64,000 nt of DNA from Lophium mytilinum (lineage: Eukaryota > Ascomycota > Dothideomycetes > Mytilinidiales > Mytilinidiaceae). The stretch lies in NCBI GenBank assembly GCA_010093605.1, contig MU004193.1, positions 937,520 through 1,001,519 on the forward strand, written 5' to 3'. Each line of letters starts with the position of its first letter. The first letter of the stretch is position 1. The translations under genes were made by a program, and so were the position numbers. Below, piece after piece: positions 21,407 to 33,065 of this stretch. Under the pieces are notes generated by a model. It had not been told where the DNA came from, did not search any database, and was given only the letters and a program-made list of their open reading frames with translations.

Positions 21407-23497
21407 TGATGCGGATCGCCCGTTTGGACCTATATCTGGGGTAGATCAATAGAGCTAAGCCTGCCGTGCTTTTCCTACCACTGAAAATTGGGGAGGGATG
21501 TGACACAAAGTCGTGAATACCAGAGCGCCGGGAGAGCTGACATATATGCACCCCGTAACGGTGAGTACATCTGATAGCGTGCAAGCTTTTCTACCGCGTG
21601 CGTGATAGGCATCAGATAACCCGAGGCCAAGGGTCTGGGAGCCCACATTCGTCAGAAGTAGATCCGCGCACGCAATGATTGTGATAACAGGACCCCATTG
21701 CCTATGGTTCGTGGTTGTTTCGCGTGGGAAGTAGTGGAGCGATCTATACAATATGCGGAAAAAACACCATCTCCGCTAAAAGACGCCGAGGCCGCGTGCC
21801 TATGACAACTGTTACTAGTAGGTGTTGTGCAGTAGTCAGTCAACCGAAGTTTTAGCTGGTTTCTGGGAAAGACATGGGATAGATGTAGTAATACGCAGTG
21901 TTGATGGCGTGCGAGAACACGAAAACCACACGACGTTTCACGTACCGGCAAAACTGCCGATCATGATATTTGCGAACGCGTAAATGAAATTGATTGTTGA
22001 AACCGAGAAAGACAGAAAGGTGGGTTGGCCATTTTTTCTTGCATTGGACGAGACTGATGCTCTCAGAAGGAGATGTTCTAGGTATTCTAGTGTAGACTTC
22101 GTTCATTACAGATTCTACGTCGTGGTACGGATTGAATGAAAGTGGCATCCAACCCACCTCCAGTTAACCTACTATGATGACGTGGCATGTGTATCCCAGG
22201 CAGTACGTTACGTACAATCACTTGATGGACTTGATAGATGGTGAAGGTCGGAAAGGACAAAGCTCGAGGGCTCTCGTAGGTCGTATTTTATGATGACTAA
22301 AGCAGCAGCACCGATAAAAATTACTTTAATACTTTCGTCGCTCCGACAAGATGGCATCCACGGCATCCTAACCCCCGCACTATCTTGCGCTTTCTCAAAC
22401 CACCTCTGACCTCGAACAGGTCACTAATAGCGTTGTAGAGCGAGACTACTTGTCCCCGAGAGACGGCATTGATCATGAAGTCTGTATACTGACCATCAGC
22501 GCCATGGGATTGAACCACAGAACTTGAAAGGCATCGCTCAGGTACTTCATACGTCGTCTTGAATGATGTAATGGTTAGTTGTATACCCCACTCATATAGG
22601 GCGGTACTAATAGAACCCTGGGCCTTGTTGTAGAGCATCTTTCGAAGACTTTTAGACCTCTCATCACGTCCTCCCGAAGCCGAGCACACTCGTGAATCAA
22701 TCACACCCAGATACATACCAGGATACAGTAGACATTTAGAATACGAACATGGGTTCATTTTGATTCCAGGGCATCGACAGCTCGCGAGCCGTCGCATGTC
22801 TCGACCAATCGCGTTATACATCTGGTATCAACATCACCCGCTTCAAGTAGACCACCATGTACATTTTTCTTGGCGACTAGAAAGGCGATACTTCTCAGCA
22901 AAGAGTGCGAGGAATTGATGTGCTATTACCCCGCAATCGTGGAACCGGACTTTCTCGATGACATCTTGGACAACTCAGTCTCTGGATATACCAGTCACTG
23001 CTGATACTCCTTCATAAAACCTTGATGAGGTGTTTCATGCTGTGTCGTTTCCAACGCTGGAGGCATCGTGTCGAAGGCACAGAACATCGTCCATAATGGA
23101 AGCTGAACCAAGTCTGAGGAGCAGGAAGTGACCGGTCTCAGTAAGAGACTGCTAGACAAGAGAGTAGTTCGAAGTCGCAGCTTGCAATATGCGCGATCTG
23201 TAGTGGAAAAGGCGTGAGTTCTAGCTCGATTACTATTATTGCATCGGAGTGTTCAATTCAGCAATAGCAGGAGTGGTTGAGTGGATCGGTCGGATTATTC
23301 TACTTCCACTGGGTACGTTGTCTATGCTTTCGGGTTGACACTAGGTGCCCTTAACATGTCATAGCTTGCCGGGGCTGACGATTCTGTTGAGACCAACGGG
23401 GCCGCCCTTCTGATTGCGCCAGCATGGAGGGTACCGACCCAAGATGTACAAGAGTTTAAGCATAAAAGCAAACCAAGAAAGGCATACACTCCAACGT
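21407..23497. other. long AT-richer intergenic region
   Basis: About 2.1 kb without a supportable gene. A 166-codon minus-strand frame (22321-22821) has many cysteines at its N-terminus but no domain, signal peptide or splice context. Confidence 0.45.
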
Positions 23498-23791
23498 TCA
23501 GACACCTGTGATCTTGAAAATGAGAGTAGAAACACGCTCACCGTTTCCATCATCGCGAAATACGGTGACATATTCCACCTTCTTCAATACCAGGTCTGCC
23601 TTGTGATCGATTAGCATCCACGCAACTCCCCTCCCGTTCGCAGACGCAAGTAGTGTTTGGCCCTCTCGCATTGTTGCCGCAAACTCGACTCGTTCCGGCC
23701 AATGCCCAAGCTCCTTGCCAGCGTTCGCAAGCGCTTGTAGCACGATCCCGTTGGTCTCGTCGTTCTCGACCGGAGAAGAGAAGATGATGTA
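23498..23791 (-). pseudogene. isolated exon relic of a conserved-looking fungal protein
   Basis: A 97-codon open piece that opens after an acceptor-like CTGTAG and reads YIIFSSPVENDETNG, then ALANAGKELGHWPERVEF, GRGVAWMLIDHKADL, and KVEYVTVFRDDG up to LIFKI. The regular hydrophobic pattern and GVAWMLIDHK block look like a real folded segment. I have an impression of similar fungal hypothetical proteins but cannot name a family. There is no credible upstream exon or start. A possible donor (CAGGTGTCTG) lies just before the stop. It is most likely a remnant of a lost gene. Confidence 0.4.
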
Positions 23792-24166
23792 CTACAGACT
23801 GCGAACCGCGCCTTCAGCACTTCGCTTCCATTGGAGCCAGGTTACGTCGGCCCATTGAGAGAGGGCCGGCCAGTCGCTTTTCCTGAGCATAGGTTCTGCT
23901 CTTTTTTTCCCCACACGAGAGTAGGAGACACAAGGTACTGCATCAGCTAAGGACTGGTTATGTTGTTGGGAGGGTTTAGCGCGAGAGAGAGAGAAGGGGT
24001 TGGCGGAGCTGCATAGCTCCTTCCCTGCCAGTCAGGGGGTCCGTACCTGCCAGAGGCGTCCCTGCCATTCTTCACGACCCCCTCTCTTTTTCCCCAACCT
24101 TTCTTGCTCTCTCTCAACTATTTTGAAAGTATCTCCGTTCCTTCAGCACTCTACGAAGGCTTCGAA
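23792..24166. other. promoter region of chitinase gene
   Basis: Contains a GA-rich run near 23980 and a TCTCT/CTTTTT-rich leader just before the chitinase ATG. Nothing else seen. Confidence 0.45.
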
Positions 24167-25855
24167 ATGAAAACATTCGTAGCAATTGCGCTGCTTGAGG
24201 CATGCGTAGCAAGCGTTGGACTCAATCAGGTAAACATTCACTTCCTGAGGGCGATGTGCCTTGTCCTCTTTCTCCTTTTCTCGGCACATTTACTAAGACT
24301 CTCAACTTTATAGGGCCATGAAGGCTTCAGAGATGCCAGATCCTCTCGCAGCAACGTAGTCTCTGCCTCGAACCTTTCAATTTCCCACCAAGATTTCTCC
24401 GTTTTCCCTCCATTGCCCATTATCGACATTTCCGCCGGCTACCTTCTTGGTCAGAGCTCTGCCAATGCTACTAGCCCCTCTACTCTCGTCGATGGCCCAA
24501 TTCAGTGTGGCCCTGGCAACCCTTGTCTAGACGGATCTTGCTGCAACAGCGATGGGAAATGCGGCTTCAAGCCCGCTCACTGCCATCCGAATCCACCTGC
24601 GACTTGCATCTCCAATTGTGATGCCAAGGCAATGTGCGGTGTTGACTCCGAAGGAGGCAACAAAAAGTGTGGCCTGAAACTTTGCTGCTCGTACTATGGA
24701 TGGTGCGGCACTGAGGCTATTCACTGCGGGGACCATGACCAGGACGGGAATTCAACTCCATGCCAAAAGGATTTTGGTAGTTGTACCGTCAAGCCCTCTC
24801 CAAGTTGTGGATCTGGTAGCGGGACTGCTAGCGGTGGTAGGAAGGTCGCCTACTACCAGTCTTGGAATACCCGCACGCGCGCTTGCAATCGCATTTGGCC
24901 TGAGCAGATTAACACAACTGGGCTTACGCATCTATACTTTGCGTTCGCCTACATCGATCCGGCCACGTACTCGATTGTCCCAGCCGACCCTGCCGACGTT
25001 GAGCTGATCCCACGATTTACTGCGCTCAAAACCCAAACCATGCAGACCTGGGTTGCCGTTGGCGGATGGTCGTTCAGCGATCCTGGGCCGACTCAAGGAA
25101 CGTGGTCCGCTATGACCAGTTCCAAAGAACATCGAGCCTTGTTTATCACATCGGTCGTCTCTTTCATGGATCAGTGGGGTTTCCAAGGGCTGGATCTCGA
25201 TTGGGAGTACCCTGCCACAGAAGTCCGAGGAGGTCATGAAGGAGATACTGCGAATCTCGTGTCTCTCGTTCAAGAGTTACGAGCAGCATTCGGAAGTCGA
25301 TACGGCTTGAGTGTGATACTGGCCCCGGACTACTGGTATCTTCGAGGGATGGACCCTAAGGCCATGGAACCCTACGTAGACTGGTTCGGCTTTATGGGCT
25401 ATGATCTCCATGGCGCTTGGGACGCCGCAGCGAACACCATTGGCGCTACCGTCCGTCCTCAGAGCGACATTCGGGATATCGATAACGATCTTGTGCCGCT
25501 CTGGTTTGATGATCTAGATCCCCACAAAGTCAATTTCGGACTCGCATACTATGGTAGAGGGTACACCGTCAGCGACAAAAAGTGCATGTACATGGGATGC
25601 GCCTTCACTGGTCCTAGCAAAGCGGGCAGCTGTACACAGACAGAGGGGTTCCTGAGTGACCAGGAAATCCGAAATATCATTGAAAGTAAAGGTCTCTACC
25701 CGGAGATGATTCCCAATACCACAGTCAAACAGATCACCTGGGAAGATCAATGGATTGGTTACGACGATCAGGAGACCTTCGATATGAAGATGGCTTTTGC
25801 CAACAATCGTTGCCTCGGAGGCACTATGATTTGGGCCATTGACTTCAACTCTTGA
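24167..25855 (+). CDS. GH18 chitinase with two chitin-binding modules (killer-toxin-like subgroup)
   Basis: Exon 1 is 24167-24229 (signal peptide, MKTFVAIALLEACVASVG). An 84-nt intron follows, then exon 2 is 24314-25855; 534 residues. After the signal come two hevein-type cysteine modules: GNPCLDGSCCNSDGKCG, and the one with CGLKLCCSYYGWCGTEAIHC. Then comes the GH18 barrel beginning GRKVAYYQSWNTR, with the SxGG equivalent AVGGWSF, the catalytic DxDxE in GLDLDWEYP, and the late-barrel segments GFMGYDLHGAWD and GGTMIWAIDF. It would cleave chitin in cell walls, its own or another fungus's. Subgroup members are usually much longer, with a cysteine-rich C-terminal region; related sequence lies just downstream (next entry). 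The catalytic residues are intact, so a secreted short chitinase is possible. Confidence 0.88.
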
Positions 25856-27360
25856 GTTAGAAGTCGAGATGACCCATCTGATGGGGATGATCCTGGCGCG
25901 CGGAAAAACTCTACTGGGGACTACTGCGTGGACGACTCGGTGTATACTGATGCCAACCCCAGCATTTAGTATGTGTTTCCGTGCACTATCATATTGCCAC
26001 CATACTGTGGTAGTTGATGGCGGGATAGTCACGGGAGTGAGGATTACATTTGCTAAGGGGGAGAGAGAGTAGAAGAGGATAACCTGAATTATATTATGTT
26101 AAGAAGAGGCTATAGCTGTTATACTACCTAGGGTAGACTCATAAGAAGAAGAGATAATAGATAATAGAACGCTGCCCTCCGCAATTAAGAAGGGGCCTAA
26201 ACATGTATTACGTGCCGCTTGTATACCTGTACCGATCTACCTTACCATGATACCCTTTACCTTCGGTAACCACTATCTCCTGGCCAGCATTGACAACCAC
26301 CTTTTTGTCTCTCTCCGGCGGCCAAATGTCGACGATTACGACGGTGATTCCGTCCCTTGTCAACTGCATTCCGACATCCGTGACCGAGACGGTGCTGTCA
26401 GTGAATGGCGGAAGTGTCTTGACCGTTACCACCACGATCAGCGTTCCTCCTTTCACGACAAACGAGATCAATTTCTGGCCAGTCTCTGTCGGGTCAACAG
26501 ACTCGACCGAAGCAACAATCTATCCTCTTCAGACTGTCGCACTGCCTCCCTTAGTCTGGACCCTTCCTGCCTGTGAAACCACTTTTTAGCCAAGTCACTA
26601 CCCCGTATTCGAGGAGGCCACCACGTCCAAGCAACCGTTGCCAACAGTTTGGCCGACCGGATCACAAACACTAACGCTACACCTTATGCCGACGGTTTCA
26701 GTCAGCCTTCCGCCGAAAACTTGGCCAAGCGTTACTGGGACTCCAACGACCACCTCTAAGAGCTATCGTTTCCCCTCCACCGTCTCAGTCAAGCATGGAC
26801 CGCCAAAGCCTCACCAGACTTGCACTCAAAACTGCGGTTCCAAGCACTGCGAATTGTTCGGTTGCAGTGGTGGTGGAAAGAAATGCGGCCTCTTTGGCTG
26901 CGACAGCGGATGCGGAATCTTTGGATGCGGCGGAGGTTGTGGGTTCCTGAACTGTGGTGGCAAGTCTGGTCTTTGTCCGCTAAACAAATGTGGAGGTCCG
27001 GGCTGTATGGATGGCAAATGCTCCCCTGGCTGTCCCGGTGGTGTCTGCCCTCCAGTTCCTAGCGACCCTCCGGGTGGACCGCCAGACTCTCCCACATCCT
27101 GCGAAATGACGATGACAGCAACGAACATATTCGTCTCCTGCACTGAGGTCAATCCAACGTCGACGGAGTGCACCACGACGGCTACGAGTGTCACGACGGG
27201 TTGCCAAGCTCATGGCACAACGACTGCGACGACCGCATTCCCCTCATGCCCGCTTGTTACCGTAAGCCCGGATGACTATGAAGGTGATGATGTAGACTTT
27301 ACGCCGCCGGGTGGTTGGCCTTTTCAGTCTGGACCTAGAGTTGGCCCCCAGCCAACCTGA
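25856..27360 (+). pseudogene. remains of the chitinase's Thr-rich, cysteine-rich C-terminal region
   Basis: The sequence after the chitinase reading frame keeps the composition of the C-terminal part of killer-toxin-like subgroup chitinases. A Val/Thr-rich stretch lies around 26290-26589. A cysteine-rich segment lies around 26820-27060 with repeated C-x-LFGC and CGGGCGFLNCGG-type motifs, followed by a Pro- and Thr-rich end (to 27360). An AT-rich, TA-rich stretch (about 26090-26200) interrupts it. It looks broken in a few places, so it is recorded as a fossil. A separate small gene within 26638-27360 is possible but has no signal peptide. Confidence 0.55.
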
Positions 27361-28604
27361 TTGCGGGTGGAATTGCCAGGTAGTTAGAGAATAGATTGAA
27401 ATGAATATGAGTAGGAGCCTCATGGTGTTTTCAGCACAGCGAACAAGGAAACAATACAGCATTTTGAACAACTGGTAAACCCTTAAGGGTACTCTAAACA
27501 TCATCAACACGTTGTACATAGATTGAACGTGTATCTGCTTTCCCTGATTTCTAAGCGTGCGTCGGAGCCTCTCAGCTCATGGTCGAAACGCGTACGAATA
27601 TCTTCAGAAAGGTACTGTGCGGAATCTAAAGGAGTTGAGAAGGCTACGGAAGGAGAGTAGTCAAGACTATATGCGGTAGTCTCTTCGTGTAATCACGCTT
27701 ATTGAGAATGTTATGGTTGTATATATGTATACATTCACTGAGTCATGAAGAGGTTATAGCTCGTGGAGGCGGTAGCCCGCAGTCAGGTTAGGGGTTTTGG
27801 GGGTTTCCGCAGCAGGATGGGCGGGTGGGGGTTTCAAGTGGGATAGTGGCGTAAGCGGATCAGTTGGGTGAGGTGTCGATGGGGGATCTGGGCAGGTTTC
27901 GGGGGAATTAGATGGGATCGTTAGGGGCGGGTTACGCGAAGACTTGAGCAGAATGAAAGATAATGCTTGAGCAAGGTTTCTAAGAATGGGAGAGAGGAAA
28001 CAGGGTGATATTTGAGAGTGGGTGCTGTTGTGTGGTAAAGTGGTGGAGGGGACAACAGGAGAGGGGAAACTGGTGGAGTGGAATCTAGTGGAGTGGAAAG
28101 AATGGCGAGGGGAAAGGTAGAAGGTACTTTGAGACGGTTCAGCGCCCGATAATTTTTGGAGTGGCAGAAATATCCGTACCTTTTCGTGTCACTGTTTCTG
28201 GGCCGCCAACTCACTGGAAACCGGAGCTAGCGAATGCAATTCCAATCTGTGTACAACCTGCCGACACTGCCTAGGGTGCCCTCGCTAGCGTTCTGTTTGT
28301 CCAAAATGCTGGATTACCCCTCTGTTTGAAATGCTGAAAATACTTTGAGGCTCCTCACGCAGCGGCAAACAAGTGCACAGATGACGAGGAATTGTAGGGT
28401 GGCATAGACGACTATGTCAAGCGGCATTGATCTGTATACCGGAAAGCACCACTGAGATTTTCACAAGGGCTCAAGGAAAAAAGGCCGAGTTTGTCATCAT
28501 CGCCGCAGCAAGCAAGAAACCCACCCCATTGTGCCACCCCCCCTCTCCGGAAAAGCTGTGTTTCAACACCATCACCTCGTCGAGCACCACGAGTGACGAA
28601 CAAC
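27361..28604. other. intergenic with a G-rich tract
   Basis: No gene. On the plus strand 27785-28130 is strongly purine/G-rich: several G runs of 3-5 within 27785-27835, then repeated GGTGGAG/GTGGAGTGGA text. Frames here are low-complexity. Confidence 0.55.
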
Positions 28605-29724
28605 CTAGAAGATGAGCAGGCGGCCAAGGTTACGAGGTCGTGTGTATTCAGGTATCGGTCCACTGTATATCTGGTGATGAGTGAGTCCATGCTCGATATA
28701 TTCGAAGAACATCGACAATCGTATGCTCTCGAAGATGTTCCGCATCTCGCGGTCGAATTTCCTATTATGCCTGTGTGGGGGCGGTACGATTGCGGTCACC
28801 CTATCGAACAAGAAGTCGAGCAAGCTCTGTTGGCCGTCCCATTCGGCTTCCTGAAGAAACGCTCGTTCGGCATCGTAGGCGAGTCGGATGACGCGGTCCG
28901 TAGCTTGTTCTTCGGCGGTGATTCGAACACGGATGGGATGAAGGCTGAAGAGGGCACGTGTGTGGAGCTTGATGAGCAGCTGGAGGTTCAGGCGCTTGAG
29001 GAAATGCACCCATTCCATGGGCTCCTGGGGGAAACGCTTGAGTAAGCGTCTATCGAAGGGCTTAGGAAGATAGAAGCCGTCGCCTTCCATCCGATAGGTA
29101 TTGTTGTAGATGGGAGGGAGGAGGCGGGTGACGGAGCGTCCGACAAGGTTGTGGAGCTTGTCACTTAATCGATGGGGTTAATCATGTGTGGTCTGAGGAT
29201 ATGGGAATTAAAACCTCCGCTCACCGTAGCTTCTTTGACGTCTTGGCTGACGCGTTAGTAACTCTGGGAGCGATTCTGGCGCGCAATTTGCGGGTCTCCT
29301 CCCACCAATCGAGGCAAAGGAAGATCGTATCCATCTTTGAAAGGCACTCCCGGCAGTGACAGATGTGCATTCTCTGCGCCACTACCATGTCGAAGAACCA
29401 CATTGGATTCATCGGACTCGCTCGAACCAGCACCTCATCGCCCAACTGATCCACTGGGTCTACAGGTCCATATGGCATGATTTTGGCCTTGAGAAAGGGG
29501 TATCGTAGGTCTATGATTCCGCGCGCAATCTGGGGTTCGTTGACTTTGACCAACTCATTCAAGAACTTGCAGCTGGCCCGCAGTTCAGAGATATCATCGG
29601 GCGGCACGTAGGAGATGATGTCGCAAAGGATCTCGTTGGGCAGCCGTTCGAGAGTGCCGAGTCTGCTGCGCCGGGGTATGTCCTTTGGAGGCGGCGTAGG
29701 AGGTGAGGGGGAGTGAGGCGCCAT
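28605..29724 (-). CDS. F-box protein
   Basis: Two exons, 29225-29724 and 28605-29163. They are joined across a 61-nt intron (donor GTGAGC, acceptor GATTAAG) in phase 2; 352 residues from MAPHSPSPP. The F-box is LERLPNEILCDIISYVPPDDISELRASCKFLNEL (about residues 25-58), which would bind Skp1 in an SCF ubiquitin ligase. The region after it has the segments seen in a common fungal F-box family: a body with CHCRECLSK, then KLHNLVGRSVTRLLPP. The C-terminal half is rich in Arg, Phe and Leu and probably holds the target-binding part. An upstream ATG at 29766 would add 14 residues. The target is unknown. Confidence 0.75.
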
Positions 29725-30153
29725 GGTGTCGACCTGTGATAGTGAGCGGTAGGTGAGGGGCAGCAATCCGGGCGCGCGAGCTTCTGAGGTGGACGAAAAA
29801 AGGCTGCCAAGAAATTGAGAGTCACGTGAACGTCGAATGTGGAAAGTGTGAGCGCCGGGGATTCACCTTACGCGAAACCACATGACGCTGTAATTTACCT
29901 TATCTATCTTATTCACCGCGGACATATGCCGTAACTTGTATGTGCCCACGATTGCTTGAGGCTCTGGCATCAACTTACGAGATTCGAAATAAGGTTGAAC
30001 TTTATTCATGTGCAACGCTACCTCATAAGAACTAACTCCCAACTGGTGTTGAAGACCTCTGCTCCATATATAAGCATACATCTCAGTCTTGAGACGATTC
30101 CTAATAAGACGAGGGACAAAGGACGAACCTGATTCTGGCACAGTAGCACTGAC
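29725..30153. other. intergenic
   Basis: A 429-bp spacer containing the F-box promoter and the 3' end region of the SDR gene. No further gene seen. Confidence 0.5.
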
Positions 30154-31135
30154 CTATTCAAAATCTGTGCTAGTGATGACTTCCTCCCACTCTTTGCAGA
30201 TGGCCAAGGTATCCTCACACTTCTTACGTATTGCGCCGAGCGCGTCGGCCCCGACCGGCATCCTTTCTGGCATTGCTTTGCCCGCCGCAACTCCCTCTCC
30301 TTTCACAACATCGATCATCACCTTGATCCCTTTCTTCGGATCGCCAGTCTGGCTACCTTGAATCCCTTGTAAAAATTGGGTGGTCTCTGCTCTCAGCGCG
30401 TCGTAGTCACCAATATCGCTCGGCTGATACTTGGTGTTATCCGGATGAAATACTTGGGTCCGAAAGAAACCTGGTTCGAAGATGATGGACTTGATGCCAA
30501 GATGGGCAACGCTTGCGCTTAGACACTCGTGAAACCCTTCAGGTTGATCTTACATCAGCAATCTGCTATGAAAGAAGGATTGGAACAACGCTATCTGGGA
30601 CCTACCTTCGAGAGCGAATTTGGAGCTAACATATGGGACACCGCTGGGCACACCGTACCAACCCCCCATAGAACCAATGAAGACTACCGTGCCAGACCTT
30701 TTCTGGCGAAAATGCGGGAGAAGAGCTTGTGTAGCTTTGATCGAACCAAACACGTTGGTTTCGTATTGCGCGAGAATCGTCTCACAGCTTGAGATCTCCT
30801 ACTCAGCATATGGCTTGCAGCGTTAGACCGAGAAAGTCAAGCACATACCTGACTTCTTCAAAGATTCCATTTTCCACGTAGCCTGCGTTGTTGACTAAGA
30901 CATCAATGCCTCCATTCTCTTGGATGATCAACGACATGACGGCATCCACCTCGGTTTTAGGAGCCGTGATATCAAGACTGTATGTACTGGCACCGACGTC
31001 TTTCAACTTCTGGATCCTAGAAACGGGGCCCCTGGACGTCGCAATGGCCTTGTCTCGTCGTGAGAGAATGTCGAGAATGAATTTCTCGCCAAACCCGGAC
31101 GAGCAGCCGGTAACAAGCCACGTCAACTGAGTCAT
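30154..31135 (-). CDS. short-chain dehydrogenase/reductase (classical SDR)
   Basis: Three exons: 30849-31135, 30606-30787 and 30154-30536, with introns of 61 and 69 nt; 283 residues. Motifs: cofactor-binding TGCSSGFG near the start (LVTGCSSGFGEKF), NNAG in VLVNNAGY, the catalytic Ser in FIGSMGG, and YxxxK in PYVSSKFALEG. The last exon lacks an ATG. It reads as a typical SDR C-terminus: FHECLSASVAHLGIKS, IIFEPGFFRT, then a helix ending in EVITSTDFE. The second exon is joined at an internal CAAG acceptor, which keeps the frame. NADP(H) is likely as cofactor because Ser-Arg follows the second beta strand (ATSRGP). The substrate is unknown; resembles fungal SDRs annotated as oxidoreductases. No lesions are seen once spliced. 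Confidence 0.85.
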
Positions 31136-33065
31136 TGTATTTAGGTAGACCTCACTAGGAAGTGAAGAAAAAGGTTCAGAGAAGGATGAAGTTGATGGCA
31201 GAAGAAAATAAGTTGGTTTTGGGTGTGGATGTCGTTGAGTTTGAGCCAGGGGGTAGAGAGCCCATTTCAACTCTTACAGAAACGGGATTCGGGACTGCGG
31301 GAATCCGACCCTATACAATTCGTCGAATGCTGCACGGATGGGACCGGTAAGCTGCTATTAGGTCTACTACATGATTACTAAGAGCGATTTCATTAGTTTG
31401 GGGCTCATTGGAGTGGAGCGATCGGACGCCTGATTCAAGCTTCTGGGGCTGGTTCTTGTACTGGAAACATTTTAGTTTACTAGTCTAAAGCACGAAGAGC
31501 ACCGTCCCTTCTGAGATTATTGAGACGGGCTCTTACACGCTAGCTGATCACTTAGACCTCTTAAGTAACATGGGCTGTCAAGCGCCTACAAGCCCACATT
31601 TTAGCTTGACCGCGGTGAGCTGATACGCTGGATCGTTTATGCTTAAGACAGCAGGCCAAGAGCCCGGTCTCAATAATCTCAGGAGATGCGGTATAATGGT
31701 AAGCCGAAGAGCAAGTTATGGTTAATCAACGTTCAGCTTGACGTCAAGGCATTGTAAGCGCTACACAGATAAAGTTAAGCTTCGGTCCTATTTGGCTCAG
31801 ATTGGACTCAAGAATGCAAGAAAACCAGACTAGATGAACAGCTTTTGATGTGTTTGCCAATCGAATCGTGGAAATGCTTGAGCGTCGGGAGGTTGAGCTG
31901 ACTGTACAAGGGTATGGTTCCTCGAACGTATTCCTCCGTCTTATTTTCGCACTTGTGACTTACGTAGGAGACGCGAGACCTGAAAGAGCCAATTATGTCT
32001 GTTCATGTTTTGTATAATCTGCATTATGCCTCTTGAGACGGAGGTTGGTGGTGTCTGATGGAGAATGAAACTGAGAAAGAAGAGATCCGTTTCAGGGTTT
32101 TCATCTGAAGTTGAATGGGCGAGCACTAGTCCAAATTTGAGCACGAGGCCCCACGTGGCTATCATGTGACCATCGAAGGTGTCCTCCATACCACCAATTT
32201 TAAGACCCAGCAAAATGAGATCAGGGCTTGACTAAGACTCTTGGCTTTCTACTCTTGACGCCGCAGCTGTAAGACATACCCTGCTAAGCGAATTCCTCAG
32301 CTCAGCTAATATAGTTCTCAGAATAGAAACCGCTTCTAGGCACGCTGGCTTGAAATGTGAATCACGCAATCTGCCTCACGTATACGCTTGTCTTCCACAG
32401 CTTGAAGTGCTTGTGCAAGGTGAAGACCTTCTTTCTCATTTGGATTACCGAGAATTGCACTGGAGAGACCCGAGCAGTGGAATACACGTGCACAGCCACG
32501 GCAGACTATATATTCCCCGCGGGCCAGGTTTGGCAGTTTAAATGCGCGCCTAGCACCCAGCTGTACGGCATGGTGCAGCAGCTGAAACAGGTTTATGTGG
32601 GGCGTGGGTGGCATTGAGACTTGGCTTCCTACTTAGGTATGGAGGACGGATTGGACAGCTGGAGCTCTAAGTCCTACTAGGCTACGCTGGAGACGCAACA
32701 TGATGTTCATATCCTTGGGTGTAACACGTAAGATAACCAAAGAACTCGTGAGCAGGGGCGCAGTCCATGCAATTTAGTAGTAGAAACTACAATGATCTAA
32801 ACGAGAGAGTGACCTCTGCAGTCTAGCTGTCTAGGTAGTCTATGGATCTAGACACAAAGGGACAGAATTGAAATACCCCGGGAAACAGAAGAGAGCCTAC
32901 AGCGCGCACTTGTGACATGATACCGTACCGTAGGAAGCGAGACCTCATCCAATGGAACCCAAGCCTCTCAGTGCGAGGCGTTATTCCCAGCCGATCTTCA
33001 TGCTATCCAAGGTTTCCCTGTATAGCGACAGCGGCTGAGGGCTCTCGACCCACAATTCTAGCTGC
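31136..33065. other. long intergenic region, no gene seen
   Basis: About 1.9 kb of AT-richer sequence. Overlapping frames on both strands at 32336-32617 are not convincing. Confidence 0.5.

Noticed and set aside
22321-22821. 166-codon minus-strand frame
   Set aside because: No domain, no leader or splice signals, sits in an AT-richer gene-free stretch; mentioned only in the gap entry.
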